Below the pieces are notes generated by a model. It saw only the letters and a list, made by a program, of their open reading frames with translations, was not told where the DNA came from and searched no databases. Positions 24,412 through 33,581 of a DNA stretch of 38,518 nucleotides are shown here, one piece after another. The stretch covers positions 1 through 38,518 of the forward strand of contig CAYPJO010000011.1 of assembly GCA_964411065.1 (NCBI GenBank), given 5' to 3'. The first letter of the stretch is position 1. Every line of letters begins with the position of its first letter. The position numbers and the translations under genes were made by a program. The stretch is from DYHD01 sp964411065. Lineage in GTDB: Bacteria > Nitrospirota > Thermodesulfovibrionia > Thermodesulfovibrionales > Dissulfurispiraceae.

Positions 24412-25455
24412 TTATTTAAAAAAAATCTTTCCCGTTCCTTCTATTACTCTCCCAATTACACAAAAAAATATTCCCCTCCTTTTAAAGACCTCTAATTTAT
24501 CTTCTTGTAAAGTAATGAGTAAGCCTCCAGAGGTTTGTGGATCTGAAAGGAGCAATTTCTCCTCTTCGCTAATAGCAGAGGAAAAATCAATCCAATCTTT
24601 GAAAAATTTTAAGTTTCTATAGGCGCCCTCAGGCACCATTCCATAATCTATTAGTTTTAAAACATTATTAAGGACAGGGACTTTATCTTTTTCTATTAAA
24701 AAATCGATTTTAGAATCCTTTACCATGTTAACTGCATGACCCAATAGACCGAAACCGGTAACATCAGTGCAAGCAGTAGCATTTGCCTCGACTGCAAGAG
24801 AAGAAGGTAAATCATTTAGTGTTAACATCCAGTCAATAGCCTCTTCCAGATCATCATCACTAATTTTGCCACCTTTCAAAGCTGTTGTAAGAACGCCTGT
24901 TCCGATAGGTTTAGTAAGAATTACTATATCCCCGCTTCTGGCTCCCTTTGCCCTTAAAATCCTATCTTTATCTGCAAAACCAGTAACAGAAAGGCCAAAT
25001 TTAAGTTCGCTGTCTTCAAAAGTATGTCCTCCAATTAAAAAGGCTTTAGCTTTTTTAATAATGTTCTGAGCTCCCTTTATAATTTCTCTCAAAAGAGAAG
25101 GCTCATAATCACAGGATGGATAACCTACTATTGCAAGACAGGATAGAGGCTTACCGCCCATGGCATATACATCACTTAATGAATTACAGGCGCTTATTGA
25201 ACCAAAAATGTATGGTTCGTTAACTAAAGGTGTTATGATATCAACAGTTTCTACAATAGCAGTGTCATTAAATAAAAAGACGCCAGCATCATCTCCTGGA
25301 CCTACAAGAATTTCTGCTTTATTAGGTCTCTGTTGTTGGGACTCTTCCCTTAAAATTAAGCCTGAAAGTATCTGTTCAAGATCCGACGGACCTGTTTTGC
25401 CAGCTCAACCAGCTGCTTTAACCTTCTCAGTAAGTTTATATTTGGAATTTTTCAT
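24412..25455 (-). CDS. selD: Selenide, water dikinase, itself a selenoprotein (in-frame UGA read as Sec17)
   Basis: SelD makes selenophosphate from selenide and ATP. Frame-only calling would begin at an internal Met (25161) and give 249 residues missing the catalytic N-terminus. Reading on from ATG 25455, the only stop is TGA at 25405-25407, in MKNSKYKLTEKVKAAG-Sec-AGK; this is precisely where SelD proteins have the redox-active Cys or Sec, followed by the essential Lys20. Full length is 347 residues, the normal size. The conserved blocks GPGDDAG, ACNSLSDVYAMGGKP and ACTDVTGFGLLGHA are in frame. The gene therefore requires selA, selB and selC, which are not in this window. It converges on the LysR gene. 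Confidence 0.95.
25379..25393 (-). promoter_or_regulatory. Candidate bacterial SECIS hairpin in selD
   Basis: Eleven bases after the UGA the mRNA reads CAGGUCCGUCGGAUCUUG. AGGUCC pairs with GGAUCU around a GUC apical loop, and a further C-G pair forms if one U bulges. A small hairpin with G and U in the loop about 18-20 bases past the UGA fits the bacterial SECIS rule (loop 16-37 bases downstream). Folding was done by eye. Confidence 0.45.
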
Positions 25456-25556
25456 AGACTAAAAATCAATTTAAATTAAAATTAATTATAAAATTATTTT
25501 GAGATGAATTTTTTATATATTATACATTATATAAACTTTGAGTTGTTTTAAAAAGT

Positions 25557-25586
25557 TTGCACAAAAACTAAAGAGTGTGTTAAAAT
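25557..25586 (+). promoter_or_regulatory. Sigma-70-type promoter of the cold-shock leader
   Basis: TTGCAC (25557-25562), an 18-base spacer and TAAAAT (25581-25586) make a good vegetative promoter. The predicted start is about 25592, giving a leader of about 113 bases before the cold-shock ATG. Confidence 0.65.
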
Positions 25587-25591
25587 GATAG

Positions 25592-25705
25592 AGAAGTTCG
25601 GAAGTTTTTGTCACGCTAATATCAAGCCACAAAGACTTTTGTCTTTGTGGTTTTTTTAGTCTTGCGTACTTCTGAATTTTCAATCCAATGAGAAGGAGGT
25701 ACACA
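25592..25705 (+). ncRNA. Structured leader of the cold-shock gene, containing an intrinsic terminator
   Basis: Two structures are visible. Bases 25593-25605 can pair over 13 positions (three G-U) with 25668-25680, closing a large loop. Inside that loop is a perfect 10-bp hairpin followed by seven T. Premature ending at this hairpin would give an RNA of about 65 bases; read-through would expose the AAGGAGG ribosome site at 25693-25699. Long leaders that respond to temperature are known for cspA genes; an internal terminator is not part of the E. coli model. Confidence 0.5.
25627..25657 (+). terminator. Intrinsic terminator inside the cold-shock leader
   Basis: CCACAAAGAC (25627-25636), loop TTTT and GTCTTTGTGG (25641-25650) form a perfect 10-bp stem followed at once by seven T (25651-25657). 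No plus-strand gene lies upstream that needs ending: selD is on the other strand and the LysR gene ends 1.2 kb away. It must act on transcripts from the promoter at 25557-25586. Confidence 0.8.
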
Positions 25706-25912
25706 ATGGCTAACGGTAAAGTCAAATGGTTCAACGAGACTAAGGGTTTTGGCTTTATTACAAGCGAGCAAGGTGACGATGTTTTTGTCCACTACTCTTC
25801 TATTGTTGGCAACGGCTTCAAATCCCTTGCTGAAGGCGATAGAGTGAGCTTTGATATTGAAAAAAGCCAAAAAGGTCCAAAGGCTATCAATGTAGTGAAA
25901 TTAAAGAAGTAA
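25706..25912 (+). CDS. Cold-shock protein, CspA family
   Basis: A 68-residue single cold-shock domain that binds single-stranded RNA and DNA. It starts MANGKVKWFNETKGFGFI at 25706, seven bases after AAGGAGG; an ATG at 25688 overlaps this ribosome site and is rejected. RNP1 is KGFGFI and RNP2 is VFVHYS. Length and sequence are typical. Its promoter and leader are described separately. Confidence 0.97.
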   Translation: MANGKVKWFNETKGFGFITSEQGDDVFVHYSSIVGNGFKSLAEGDRVSFDIEKSQKGPKAINVVKLKK

Positions 25913-25923
25913 AAAATTAGTGA

Positions 25924-25985
25924 AAGCCCTCTAATTGTTATTAACTATATTAATACTATATTAATATGATAAGAGGGCTTCAAGT
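25924..25985 (+). terminator. Terminator of the cold-shock gene
   Basis: AAGCCCTCT (25924-25932) pairs with AGAGGGCTT (25972-25980). The 39-base loop contains a second AT palindrome (ATATTAATA with TATTAATAT). A T-rich run follows (CAAGTTTTTA). Confidence 0.65.
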
Positions 25986-26023
25986 TTTTAGAGCACCCAC
26001 CAATCCAAAATATTAAAGGATCA

Positions 26024-28837
26024 TTAAACTCCACAGATACTTTTGTAATCACAATATTTACAATTCTTTTCTAAATTTTTAGGTGGTTTAAAGGGGAGAC
26101 TAAAATCATTGATCTCTCTTATAATTTTAAATATTATTTCTTCTAAAATCTTATATTTTTCTTTTGAGTTGTTAACCTCTCCAAAAAAAGTTAATTCTAT
26201 CTCTTTATCTATTATATTCTTCCCTAATAGAAGAAAGATAGCATCCAAATCTGTTGGTTCACATTTATTTGAATGTGAATATAGTAGAATGTAAAAGGGC
26301 AACTGGAGACTTTTTATAGCTTCTTGCCAGGAATCTCGATCTGTAGGTTTCAAATTTTTAAAATCAATTTTGTAGTAATCCCTATTAGCTGATATCTTAT
26401 AGTCGATGATAACTTTCTTAGAGCCTCTTTCTTCGATGCTATCTATTCTCCCCTTTAAGTTATATGAGTGTACTTTTACTGTGATATCATGTTCACATTC
26501 AAGAATCTTAAGAGGTATTAACTCAGATAGGGGAATGTAATAATTAGTCAAAAGTTCTTTTAGATGTTTTTTGGTCTGTTCTTTAATGAGGTATATAGCA
26601 CCTGTAGGTTTTTCCCCAAACTTTTTTTCGAATAACTCGTTATAAATAATATCCATCTTCTCTGGATCGAGTTCTTCTTTTGTTAATCTCCGCCCCTTGA
26701 ATCGTTTAAAATAATTGAACAAAAAATCGTGTACAAAAACCCCTAAATCACTCCTCTCGATGTCGCCACTGACTTTCTCTTTCCTTTCAATTTTAAGAAT
26801 GTATCTATAGTAGAAAGAGATTGGGCACTTGAGATAGCAATCAAGAGATGAAGCGGAAAAAATAAAACTCTTCAAAAGACCTATGATTTCGTCAGTTTTT
26901 GTTATCACTTTTGGTGAGAAGTTTTTCAGAGTAAGCCTATATTGAATCTTTTTTATGGGCTCAAATAGATTTACTTCTTTTTTCTGCTTTTCCCATAAAA
27001 TTTTTTCTATTAAGCGTGATCTTTCTGAGCAATCATTCTCTACGAAGAACAAATGTACTTCTTTTGCTCCTTTTACAAGAATATCGAAATAATATTCACA
27101 GATCTTATCACTATCAATATAAGTAGGTAGTTTAAGGTTTTTCCTTACACCAAAAGGGATAAGTGATGTTTCTTTTTGAGTAGAGGGTAGTATGTTTTCA
27201 TTCAAATCTAATATATAGATTTTGTCGAAGTTCAAGTTTCTTGATTCTAAAAAACCCAATATTTGTAGCCCCTTTATTGGGGCTCCTTCAAAGGGAACAT
27301 TACAAGTAAATATATAATTTTTAAAGAACATGAAATAACTATTTATATCTGAGAATGATAATTCTCTAAGAAGAGATGTAGAGATTTTATTGAGTTCTAC
27401 TAAAAAGGCTTCTGAATAGGGATGAAAAAGAGGGTGGAGTTTAGCTGTGCTGTTATTATATATATAGATTAAAATTTCTGAACACTTTTTGGCAAAGTCC
27501 CCAATATTTTTAAAGGAGGTAAACTTGTAGACTGTGTTATCGTGTATTTCTCTGAGATGCCTGATAACCTTTTCTTCTGTAATATCAGGATCGATGTCCT
27601 TTATTTTTCGTAAAATGTGTTGATTATTCTCAATCTCATCAAGACTTAAAAAGATAATTGTTTTTTGACGAGTTAGCTCCTCCTCTATTATATGAAAGAT
27701 TACTCTTGTTATTTCGGGCTGATTATCAAAATAGATATTTTTTATGTAGGGATGTAGTACAAATTTTATGTAGGCTGGAACATAAAATTTGCCGTCTGTA
27801 ATGGACATTATAAGTTCCATCAAGTTGAGGAAGAAACTATAAATAGGTGTTCTATATAGGGGATATCCTAAGGAAATATTATAGGAATCCTCTTTCAACA
27901 TGCTCAGACAGTTATGAATGAGGGGGAAAATATTTTCGCTTGTTGGAAGTAAAATTAAATTTCTCTCATCTAAGGGTACTCCCTTTTTGATCTCATCCTG
28001 TAAAAGCTTACTTAGACAAAATATCTGTCCATGGGAATCTGGGCTACTATAAATGTTAATTTGAGTTTGTATTCCATTTTTAGAATAGGATTTATAGGGT
28101 ATATCGATATCTTTGAGTCTCTCTTCTATTAAGGATGAATCTTTAAAAATCAAGAGAGAATTGTCTTTTGAGAGAATTATTTTAAAGAGCTCTACTTCTG
28201 ATTTAGTTAGTGCGAAAAAACCAGCTAAGATGATCTTAGAAGTATTCTCGAAATTACTTTCCCTTGCAACGTCAATTGCTTTTCGGTAACGCAATGAACG
28301 GGTTGAATAGCCAGATTGCTGGATTATATTGTAAAAGTTTTCATAAAAGTATGATAGGGCCTGAAGTCTACTGTAAGTATTGGGTGGCATACCTTCAATG
28401 AGCCGGTCTATATTTTTAACTTCGTAAAAGCTAATCTTTTCAATATACAATTCTTCTATATCATTAAAAATCTTTAAACCCAAAGGAAAAAACATGTCGA
28501 AATCAAGAAAACCGCTTTTTCCAATAGGATTTGGAGAATTTTTGTGAAGGTTATAAAGAATTGCTACCGCATCAAGAATTTCAATTTTTACATCGATATA
28601 TCTTTTTTCATATAAGAAATCAATAAAATCATCGATAGAAAAGATTTGCGGTGGCATGATAGGAGTGTTGTGCAGATAAGCTATCTTTCTTCTTAAGAAA
28701 TGAGCAGGCCTTCTGTTAGGGAAAATGACTATATTTCGTGAATAGTCATTACCGTCAGCTTCAAGTTTTTCACATACAGCATCAATTAAATCACTCTGAG
28801 GGTTGAGAGAAATTATATTTTGTAAGAGGGATTTCAT
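26024..28837 (-). CDS. addB: AddB-like nuclease subunit with iron-sulfur staple
   Basis: A 937-residue subunit of an AddAB/RexAB-type helicase-nuclease for double-strand break repair. The N-terminus (IVIFPNRRPAHFLRRKIA) corresponds to AddB but lacks a Walker A motif, so the helicase fold is probably inactive here. The C-terminal PD-(D/E)XK nuclease has GRIDSIE then KKVIIDYKIS. A first cysteine in the CYLKCP segment together with CKYCDYKSIC at the very end (CX2CX5C) reproduces the four-Cys Fe-S staple of AddB. It overlaps addA by 4 bases. Confidence 0.88.
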   Translation of the reverse strand: MKSLLQNIISLNPQSDLIDAVCEKLEADGNDYSRNIVIFPNRRPAHFLRRKIAYLHNTPIMPPQIFSIDDFIDFLYEKRYIDVKIEILDAVAILYNLHKNSPNPIGKSGFLDFDMFFPLGLKIFNDIEELYIEKISFYEVKNIDRLIEGMPPNTYSRLQALSYFYENFYNIIQQSGYSTRSLRYRKAIDVARESNFENTSKIILAGFFALTKSEVELFKIILSKDNSLLIFKDSSLIEERLKDIDIPYKSYSKNGIQTQINIYSSPDSHGQIFCLSKLLQDEIKKGVPLDERNLILLPTSENIFPLIHNCLSMLKEDSYNISLGYPLYRTPIYSFFLNLMELIMSITDGKFYVPAYIKFVLHPYIKNIYFDNQPEITRVIFHIIEEELTRQKTIIFLSLDEIENNQHILRKIKDIDPDITEEKVIRHLREIHDNTVYKFTSFKNIGDFAKKCSEILIYIYNNSTAKLHPLFHPYSEAFLVELNKISTSLLRELSFSDINSYFMFFKNYIFTCNVPFEGAPIKGLQILGFLESRNLNFDKIYILDLNENILPSTQKETSLIPFGVRKNLKLPTYIDSDKICEYYFDILVKGAKEVHLFFVENDCSERSRLIEKILWEKQKKEVNLFEPIKKIQYRLTLKNFSPKVITKTDEIIGLLKSFIFSASSLDCYLKCPISFYYRYILKIERKEKVSGDIERSDLGVFVHDFLFNYFKRFKGRRLTKEELDPEKMDIIYNELFEKKFGEKPTGAIYLIKEQTKKHLKELLTNYYIPLSELIPLKILECEHDITVKVHSYNLKGRIDSIEERGSKKVIIDYKISANRDYYKIDFKNLKPTDRDSWQEAIKSLQLPFYILLYSHSNKCEPTDLDAIFLLLGKNIIDKEIELTFFGEVNNSKEKYKILEEIIFKIIREINDFSLPFKPPKNLEKNCKYCDYKSICGV

Positions 28838-31800
28838 TTTACCTCTATTATTTCTGATTTATCAATATCTATATATGCAATAATCCCGGAAATTAACTTG
28901 CGTGGGTAAATCTTTTTAATAAGATTCATGTAATTCTTAACCTGAAAAATGTGTTCAGTTCTCAAGTGGTTTTCTATACCAGTTTTGTATTCGATAATGG
29001 TTATTTTTTCTTTGTCAATTAAGGCTCTATCTATTCGGAATAGTTCTCCTGTAGAGCTTACTATTTCCATCTCATTTTTTACTATTCTACCAGGTTTGTG
29101 AACAAAGAAATCCTTTATGGAACTATCGGTCACAACTTTTTTTATACACCTTTTTATCTCTTCTATCTCGTTATGACGGCAGGTAATTCTCTTTTTTTTG
29201 CAAAGCTTCTCGATTATCTTTGTTAACCTATTATCAAAGTCGTCATCGACGTACACTAAAAAAGATAATATATTATGTAAGAACTCTCCTCTCTCTTTTT
29301 CATATAAATTAGTTAATCTTTCCATCTTTGCAGTAACAGGAGTTACCTTATTATGGTGATATAAAATTGGATTTACGGGAAGTGGGCTGGCAGGAACGGA
29401 TACACTCTCTTTATATCTCTTCTTTCCAGCAGGGTAGCCGTCAATAGTAATCAAATCGAGGGGATAACTTAACCTTTTGCCTTTTATACCAATAACATAA
29501 AGTTCCTTTTCAGCACGAGTAAAACCAACATAAAGAGTATTCAATCTATTAACCATTTCATTGATTCGCTCTTCCTCGTAAATCTTTTCGAGTACATCAT
29601 TATTATTAGCAATATCGCGTGTAATTTTTAAGAGTCTAACATAATCTTCCTTCTTTTCTATCAGATACTGGAAACCTTTGTTGTTTTCCGCATAGAGTAA
29701 AACTAATACTACAGGGAAACCAAGACCTTTTGCCTGGTGTATAGTCATGATCTTTACAGCATTAATGTTTAAAGGAGGTGCTATATCCCATTTGGAAGTT
29801 GAGTAGTTGAAGTCTTCTTCAGCCAGATCAAGGAAATCTTTGATACTATTATATCCTAAAGCCTCAAAATCTTTGACAGTCTCAAGAATTTTAACAAGAG
29901 AAGCTTCTTCTTCAGGTTTCATTTCGAAGAGCTGAAATTTTTTTATAATTCTATCGGTGATCTCATATAGTGGTAAGTATCCTACGAGCTTGAGGAGTTC
30001 TTCGAAGAAGTTTTCCCAGAGTTCCGGATATTTACTCTGGAAAGCTTTATAAAGTGGCTTCATTTGGCTTGCTGAAATCAAAAAATCCTGAATAATATGA
30101 TCAGCATTTTTAAAACCATATTGCAAAAGTGTTTCATTAAATATATCTCCAGTAATAAAAGTTGCAAAAGATAGGTCATCAATTGGTGAGTCAAAGAAGT
30201 TAAGGAGCGAGATTATCTCTTTAGTTATTTTCCTCCTTCTTACATCAAGACTACTGTAAGAAACAAAATCTATATTATTCTCACTGAGCCACTCACTTAT
30301 TTCAACAACGTCATCGTTACGAGGGGTGAGTATAGCGATATCACCGTAAGTGTAACCCCTCGATGTGATGTCTTTGATAATCTCTATAATTTTCTTTTTC
30401 TGTGGAAGAGATTCTTTATCTTCTTCTACGATAACTAAGTCTACATAACCAGCATCTGAAGAATCCTTTGCCTTTTGGGTATAATCACTGAGTCCGCTTC
30501 TTAGAGCCGGTGCACAATATTTATGCTCCTGAATAGCCTTTTCTTTAAAAATCCTTTCATTGAAAGATAGAATCTCTGGAAGGCTCCGATAATTTGTGTT
30601 TAGTTCTTTAACGTAATGATGGGCTGAAGTGAAAGGATTAAAACTCTCATAATTTTTCATTATTTTATAATCGGCATCACGGAAACCATATATGGCTTGT
30701 TTTGTATCACCAACTATAAACAAACTACCATCTTGAGCTAAGGAGTTGGATATGAGAGGCAATAGGTTGTTCCACTGAAGAGGGGAGGTATCTTGAAATT
30801 CATCTATTAAAAAATGATAGATCTTCTCACCTATTCGAAAGTATATATCTGGAACTATTTGAGAATTAATATAAGTGGATAGATAATTATTGATGTCTCC
30901 TATAAAAATCTTACTTTGATACCTCTTTGTCTTTTCTACTATATCACTAAATTCCTTATAAACTTTAAGATATGGCATATAGTAAGAATGGCTGAAAAGG
31001 TAAGCATATTCAGCTAAGAAATGTAAGAATTTTCCCCAAAGAATCTCGATTTTTCTGTATTGCTCTATATTTTTTTTGCCTTTTGGTTTTTTGACTGGTA
31101 GGTGATTAACTCTGAGACTGAAAAGATCGAAAAATCTATCTTCATTAAGAATGTTTAAGATCTTAGAAAAAGTAGATTTTTCGCTTTTCTCTAAATCAGA
31201 TCGTTCAATTTCGCTCTCTATCTCCTTTAAAATTTCTTTTATTTCCTCCTTTTTCTGCCTGATTTCATAGGAATAATCCTTGACGTCAGGTTGATTCCCG
31301 ATTGATGTTAGTTTAGTATAAATATTTTTGACTTCTTTCAAGAGTTTCGGTACAGGATCCCAAAGAAAAGAAGAGTCTCTTCCTCTATTTTCATGGATAA
31401 TGTCAACAACTTCTAATAAAATCTTAGCAATTTGAGACCCTTCAGTAACACTCTTTAAAAAAATGTCAAAGGAATAATCCATGAAAGAATCATGATTTAA
31501 TACTATCTCAAAGTTTGTATTAAAACCAAAATCTACAGCTGATGCTTTGAAAATGCTTGTGATAAAGCTATCTATTGTCTTTACATTGAAATCAGAGTAA
31601 TTATTGAGGATTTCATCTATAAGCTCTCCAGCTTTCTGTGATAGTCTTTCTCTGTCTAAGGATACAAGGCAGATAAAGTCATTTATCATTGTCTGGTTAT
31701 TGAAATAAAGTCCCTTCAAGGTTCTTATGATTCTCTCTTTCATCTCCTTAGCAGCATTATTAGTGAAGGTTATAGCAAGGATATTATTTAAATTGTTCTT

Positions 31801-31938
31801 GGGGACTTTTTCTGAAAGCAGGAATTGGATAAATCGATAAGTAAGAGCATGTGTCTTACCAGAGCCTGCTGAAGCTTTTAGGACAACAAACTGGGGAAAT
31901 TTGAGTTCCGTATCTTTGCATAAAATATTATTGGACAT
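28834..31938 (-). CDS. addA: AddA-like UvrD-family helicase-nuclease
   Basis: A 1034-residue SF1A helicase joined to a RecB-type nuclease. Motif I is ASAGSGKTH (22-30), motif II FLIDEFQDTSPLQW, motif III VGDTKQAIYGFRDAD, motif V TIHQAKGLGFPVV and motif VI YVGFTRAEKELYV. The C-terminal nuclease has FRIDRALI then ITIIEYKTG. With AddB it resects DNA ends for RecA loading; the window does not show its Chi sequence. It lies 38 bases after petD and may be partly cotranscribed with the cytochrome genes. Confidence 0.92.
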   Translation of the reverse strand: MSNNILCKDTELKFPQFVVLKASAGSGKTHALTYRFIQFLLSEKVPKNNLNNILAITFTNNAAKEMKERIIRTLKGLYFNNQTMINDFICLVSLDRERLSQKAGELIDEILNNYSDFNVKTIDSFITSIFKASAVDFGFNTNFEIVLNHDSFMDYSFDIFLKSVTEGSQIAKILLEVVDIIHENRGRDSSFLWDPVPKLLKEVKNIYTKLTSIGNQPDVKDYSYEIRQKKEEIKEILKEIESEIERSDLEKSEKSTFSKILNILNEDRFFDLFSLRVNHLPVKKPKGKKNIEQYRKIEILWGKFLHFLAEYAYLFSHSYYMPYLKVYKEFSDIVEKTKRYQSKIFIGDINNYLSTYINSQIVPDIYFRIGEKIYHFLIDEFQDTSPLQWNNLLPLISNSLAQDGSLFIVGDTKQAIYGFRDADYKIMKNYESFNPFTSAHHYVKELNTNYRSLPEILSFNERIFKEKAIQEHKYCAPALRSGLSDYTQKAKDSSDAGYVDLVIVEEDKESLPQKKKIIEIIKDITSRGYTYGDIAILTPRNDDVVEISEWLSENNIDFVSYSSLDVRRRKITKEIISLLNFFDSPIDDLSFATFITGDIFNETLLQYGFKNADHIIQDFLISASQMKPLYKAFQSKYPELWENFFEELLKLVGYLPLYEITDRIIKKFQLFEMKPEEEASLVKILETVKDFEALGYNSIKDFLDLAEEDFNYSTSKWDIAPPLNINAVKIMTIHQAKGLGFPVVLVLLYAENNKGFQYLIEKKEDYVRLLKITRDIANNNDVLEKIYEEERINEMVNRLNTLYVGFTRAEKELYVIGIKGKRLSYPLDLITIDGYPAGKKRYKESVSVPASPLPVNPILYHHNKVTPVTAKMERLTNLYEKERGEFLHNILSFLVYVDDDFDNRLTKIIEKLCKKKRITCRHNEIEEIKRCIKKVVTDSSIKDFFVHKPGRIVKNEMEIVSSTGELFRIDRALIDKEKITIIEYKTGIENHLRTEHIFQVKNYMNLIKKIYPRKLISGIIAYIDIDKSEIIEVK

Positions 31939-31976
31939 TTAAAGTTTTCTTTTAGCAAAAGTATTCTATTTGAGTA

Positions 31977-32363
31977 TCACTCTATTAAACTTAATAAAGT
32001 AAAGATACAAAAAACAAGCAAAATGGTAAGACCTGCCAAAGAAGCTTTAAGCCTTCCATATTTGCTTTTGTCTAAAAAGGGTATAAAGATTAAAAGCACG
32101 ATACAAGCTAACGGTATTAAAAATGTGCCCACCCAGATCAAATTGCCATGAAAATAGCTTATCAGTTTAAAAAGCCATAAAAAATACCACTCTGGTAAAG
32201 GTTGAAAGGGTTTAGAAAAATCTATTTCTCTGCCAACTTCCGCTGGGAATATAAGGGTTAATATTAGTAGTAATTCCAATGCTATGATAATGCTGACGAT
32301 TATCTCGGAAAGATAATCAGGATAGAACTTTTTTTCAGTTTTATCCCTTTTTTTATTTTCCAT
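31977..32363 (-). CDS. petD: Cytochrome b C-terminal part / subunit IV of a b6f-type complex
   Basis: A 128-residue membrane protein with three predicted helices. It holds the PEWY motif (PFQPLPEWYFLWLF), part of the quinol-oxidising Qo site. In split complexes this part is separate from the haem-binding four-helix subunit, as here. It follows petB after 3 bases. It is somewhat shorter than plant subunit IV (about 160), mainly at the N-terminus. Confidence 0.92.
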   Translation of the reverse strand: MENKKRDKTEKKFYPDYLSEIIVSIIIALELLLILTLIFPAEVGREIDFSKPFQPLPEWYFLWLFKLISYFHGNLIWVGTFLIPLACIVLLIFIPFLDKSKYGRLKASLAGLTILLVFCIFTLLSLIE

Positions 32364-32366
32364 TTA

Positions 32367-33014
32367 TCATAGGTTTGTTGCGATACCCTGTCTTTTAACA
32401 ATATGAAAATGTAACCATAACAATATACCAATAAACAAAGGTAGATAAAGTACATGTAAACTGTAAAATCGAATTAGAGTATTTCCAGTTATGTCTGAAC
32501 CACCACGAATCATATACATCAAACTGTTGCCAATCAGAGGTATTGTCCCAACCATCGAAGTTCCTACTTCAGTAGCCCAGTATGCCTTTTGATCCCATGG
32601 TAACAAGTAACCAGTAAAACCTGAAGCCATTGCCATTATGAGAGTAAGTGAACCGATCATCCAATTTAATTCCCTCGGAGGACGATAAGCCTTCGAAACA
32701 AAAACTCTTATAGCATGTAAAATGATAAAGATTATAAAGAGAGAGGCTGACCATTTATGAATACCTCTGATTAACCAGCCAAAAGGAACTTCTCTCGTGA
32801 TCCTCACTACACTACTGAAAGCTTCTTTTTCAGAGGGGACATAAAACATTGATAGCAATAAGCCTGTTAATATCAAAATAAGAAAATAGGTAAAGGCAAT
32901 GCCACCAAAGCAGTAAGAATAATTAAGATTGTTAGGTATAGTTCTTTCAAAAAATCTTTTATGAGGAGCTTTAATGGCAAAACGGCTGTCAAACCAGTCA
33001 AATAGTCTACCCAT
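32367..33014 (-). CDS. petB: Cytochrome b6-type haem subunit
   Basis: A 215-residue protein with four membrane helices. Helix B has two His in GIHKWSASLFIIFIILHAIR (13 residues between) and helix D two in LHVLYLPLFIGILLWLHFH (14 between), the b6f-type spacing. The Qo-side block is GFTGYLLPWDQKAYWATEV. Cys35 in NYSYCFGGIAF matches the cysteine that binds the extra haem c(n/i) in b6f and Bacillus-type complexes. ATG 33014 is chosen over an upstream TTG and overlaps the Rieske gene by 8 bases. Confidence 0.95.
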   Translation of the reverse strand: MGRLFDWFDSRFAIKAPHKRFFERTIPNNLNYSYCFGGIAFTYFLILILTGLLLSMFYVPSEKEAFSSVVRITREVPFGWLIRGIHKWSASLFIIFIILHAIRVFVSKAYRPPRELNWMIGSLTLIMAMASGFTGYLLPWDQKAYWATEVGTSMVGTIPLIGNSLMYMIRGGSDITGNTLIRFYSLHVLYLPLFIGILLWLHFHIVKRQGIATNL

Positions 33015-33456
33015 CAACTTTTATACCCAGAAATACTTTGCCATCTCTTATTTCTAAGGGCATTTTTTCTAATGGTTTAGGTGGTGGTCCAGCTATAACA
33101 TTGCCTTCCTTGTCGAATTTTCCGCCATGACAGGAACATACAAACTCATTCTGAGCATTACTCCATTTTATAAGACAACCCAAATGAGTACAAAAAGGAG
33201 ATAGGGCAGTTAGACCTTTTTCATCTTTTTTTAAAAAAACTAAGTTGGTAACCCTTTTACCTTCTCTCTCTAACGTGTACTCAAATTTCTTTATACCGCT
33301 CTTTGGTAAGAGATCTTCATCCGTGAGATAAATATAAAGAACTCTTTTCTCTTTTATATTTCTGGGATAAAGATAAGAAATTAAAATTAAAGAGCCTGAA
33401 CCCAAAATAAGGAAAAATGATTTAATAAATTTTTTTAAAAAGTTCCGTCGGTCCAT
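33007..33456 (-). CDS. petC: Rieske [2Fe-2S] protein of the quinol oxidase complex
   Basis: A 149-residue protein. It begins MDRRNFLKKFIKS before one hydrophobic helix (about 14-29), a twin-arginine-like anchor, consistent with Tat export of the folded Fe-S domain. The cluster motifs are CTHLGC and CSCHGG, giving two Cys and two His ligands, followed by GPPPKPL, the proline loop. It overlaps petB by 8 bases. No cytochrome c or f gene is adjacent, so the electron acceptor of the complex is coded elsewhere. Confidence 0.96.
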   Translation of the reverse strand: MDRRNFLKKFIKSFFLILGSGSLILISYLYPRNIKEKRVLYIYLTDEDLLPKSGIKKFEYTLEREGKRVTNLVFLKKDEKGLTALSPFCTHLGCLIKWSNAQNEFVCSCHGGKFDKEGNVIAGPPPKPLEKMPLEIRDGKVFLGIKVDG

Positions 33457-33581
33457 CTTAAAGGCAAAGATGGTTTGTTAATTAAAATATTAAGATAAAT
33501 AATGAAATAAAGCAAAAGCCAATAAAATAATTTAGTGAGGCATAAAAGTATAATTATGTATCTTCACAGTAATCTGGATAT

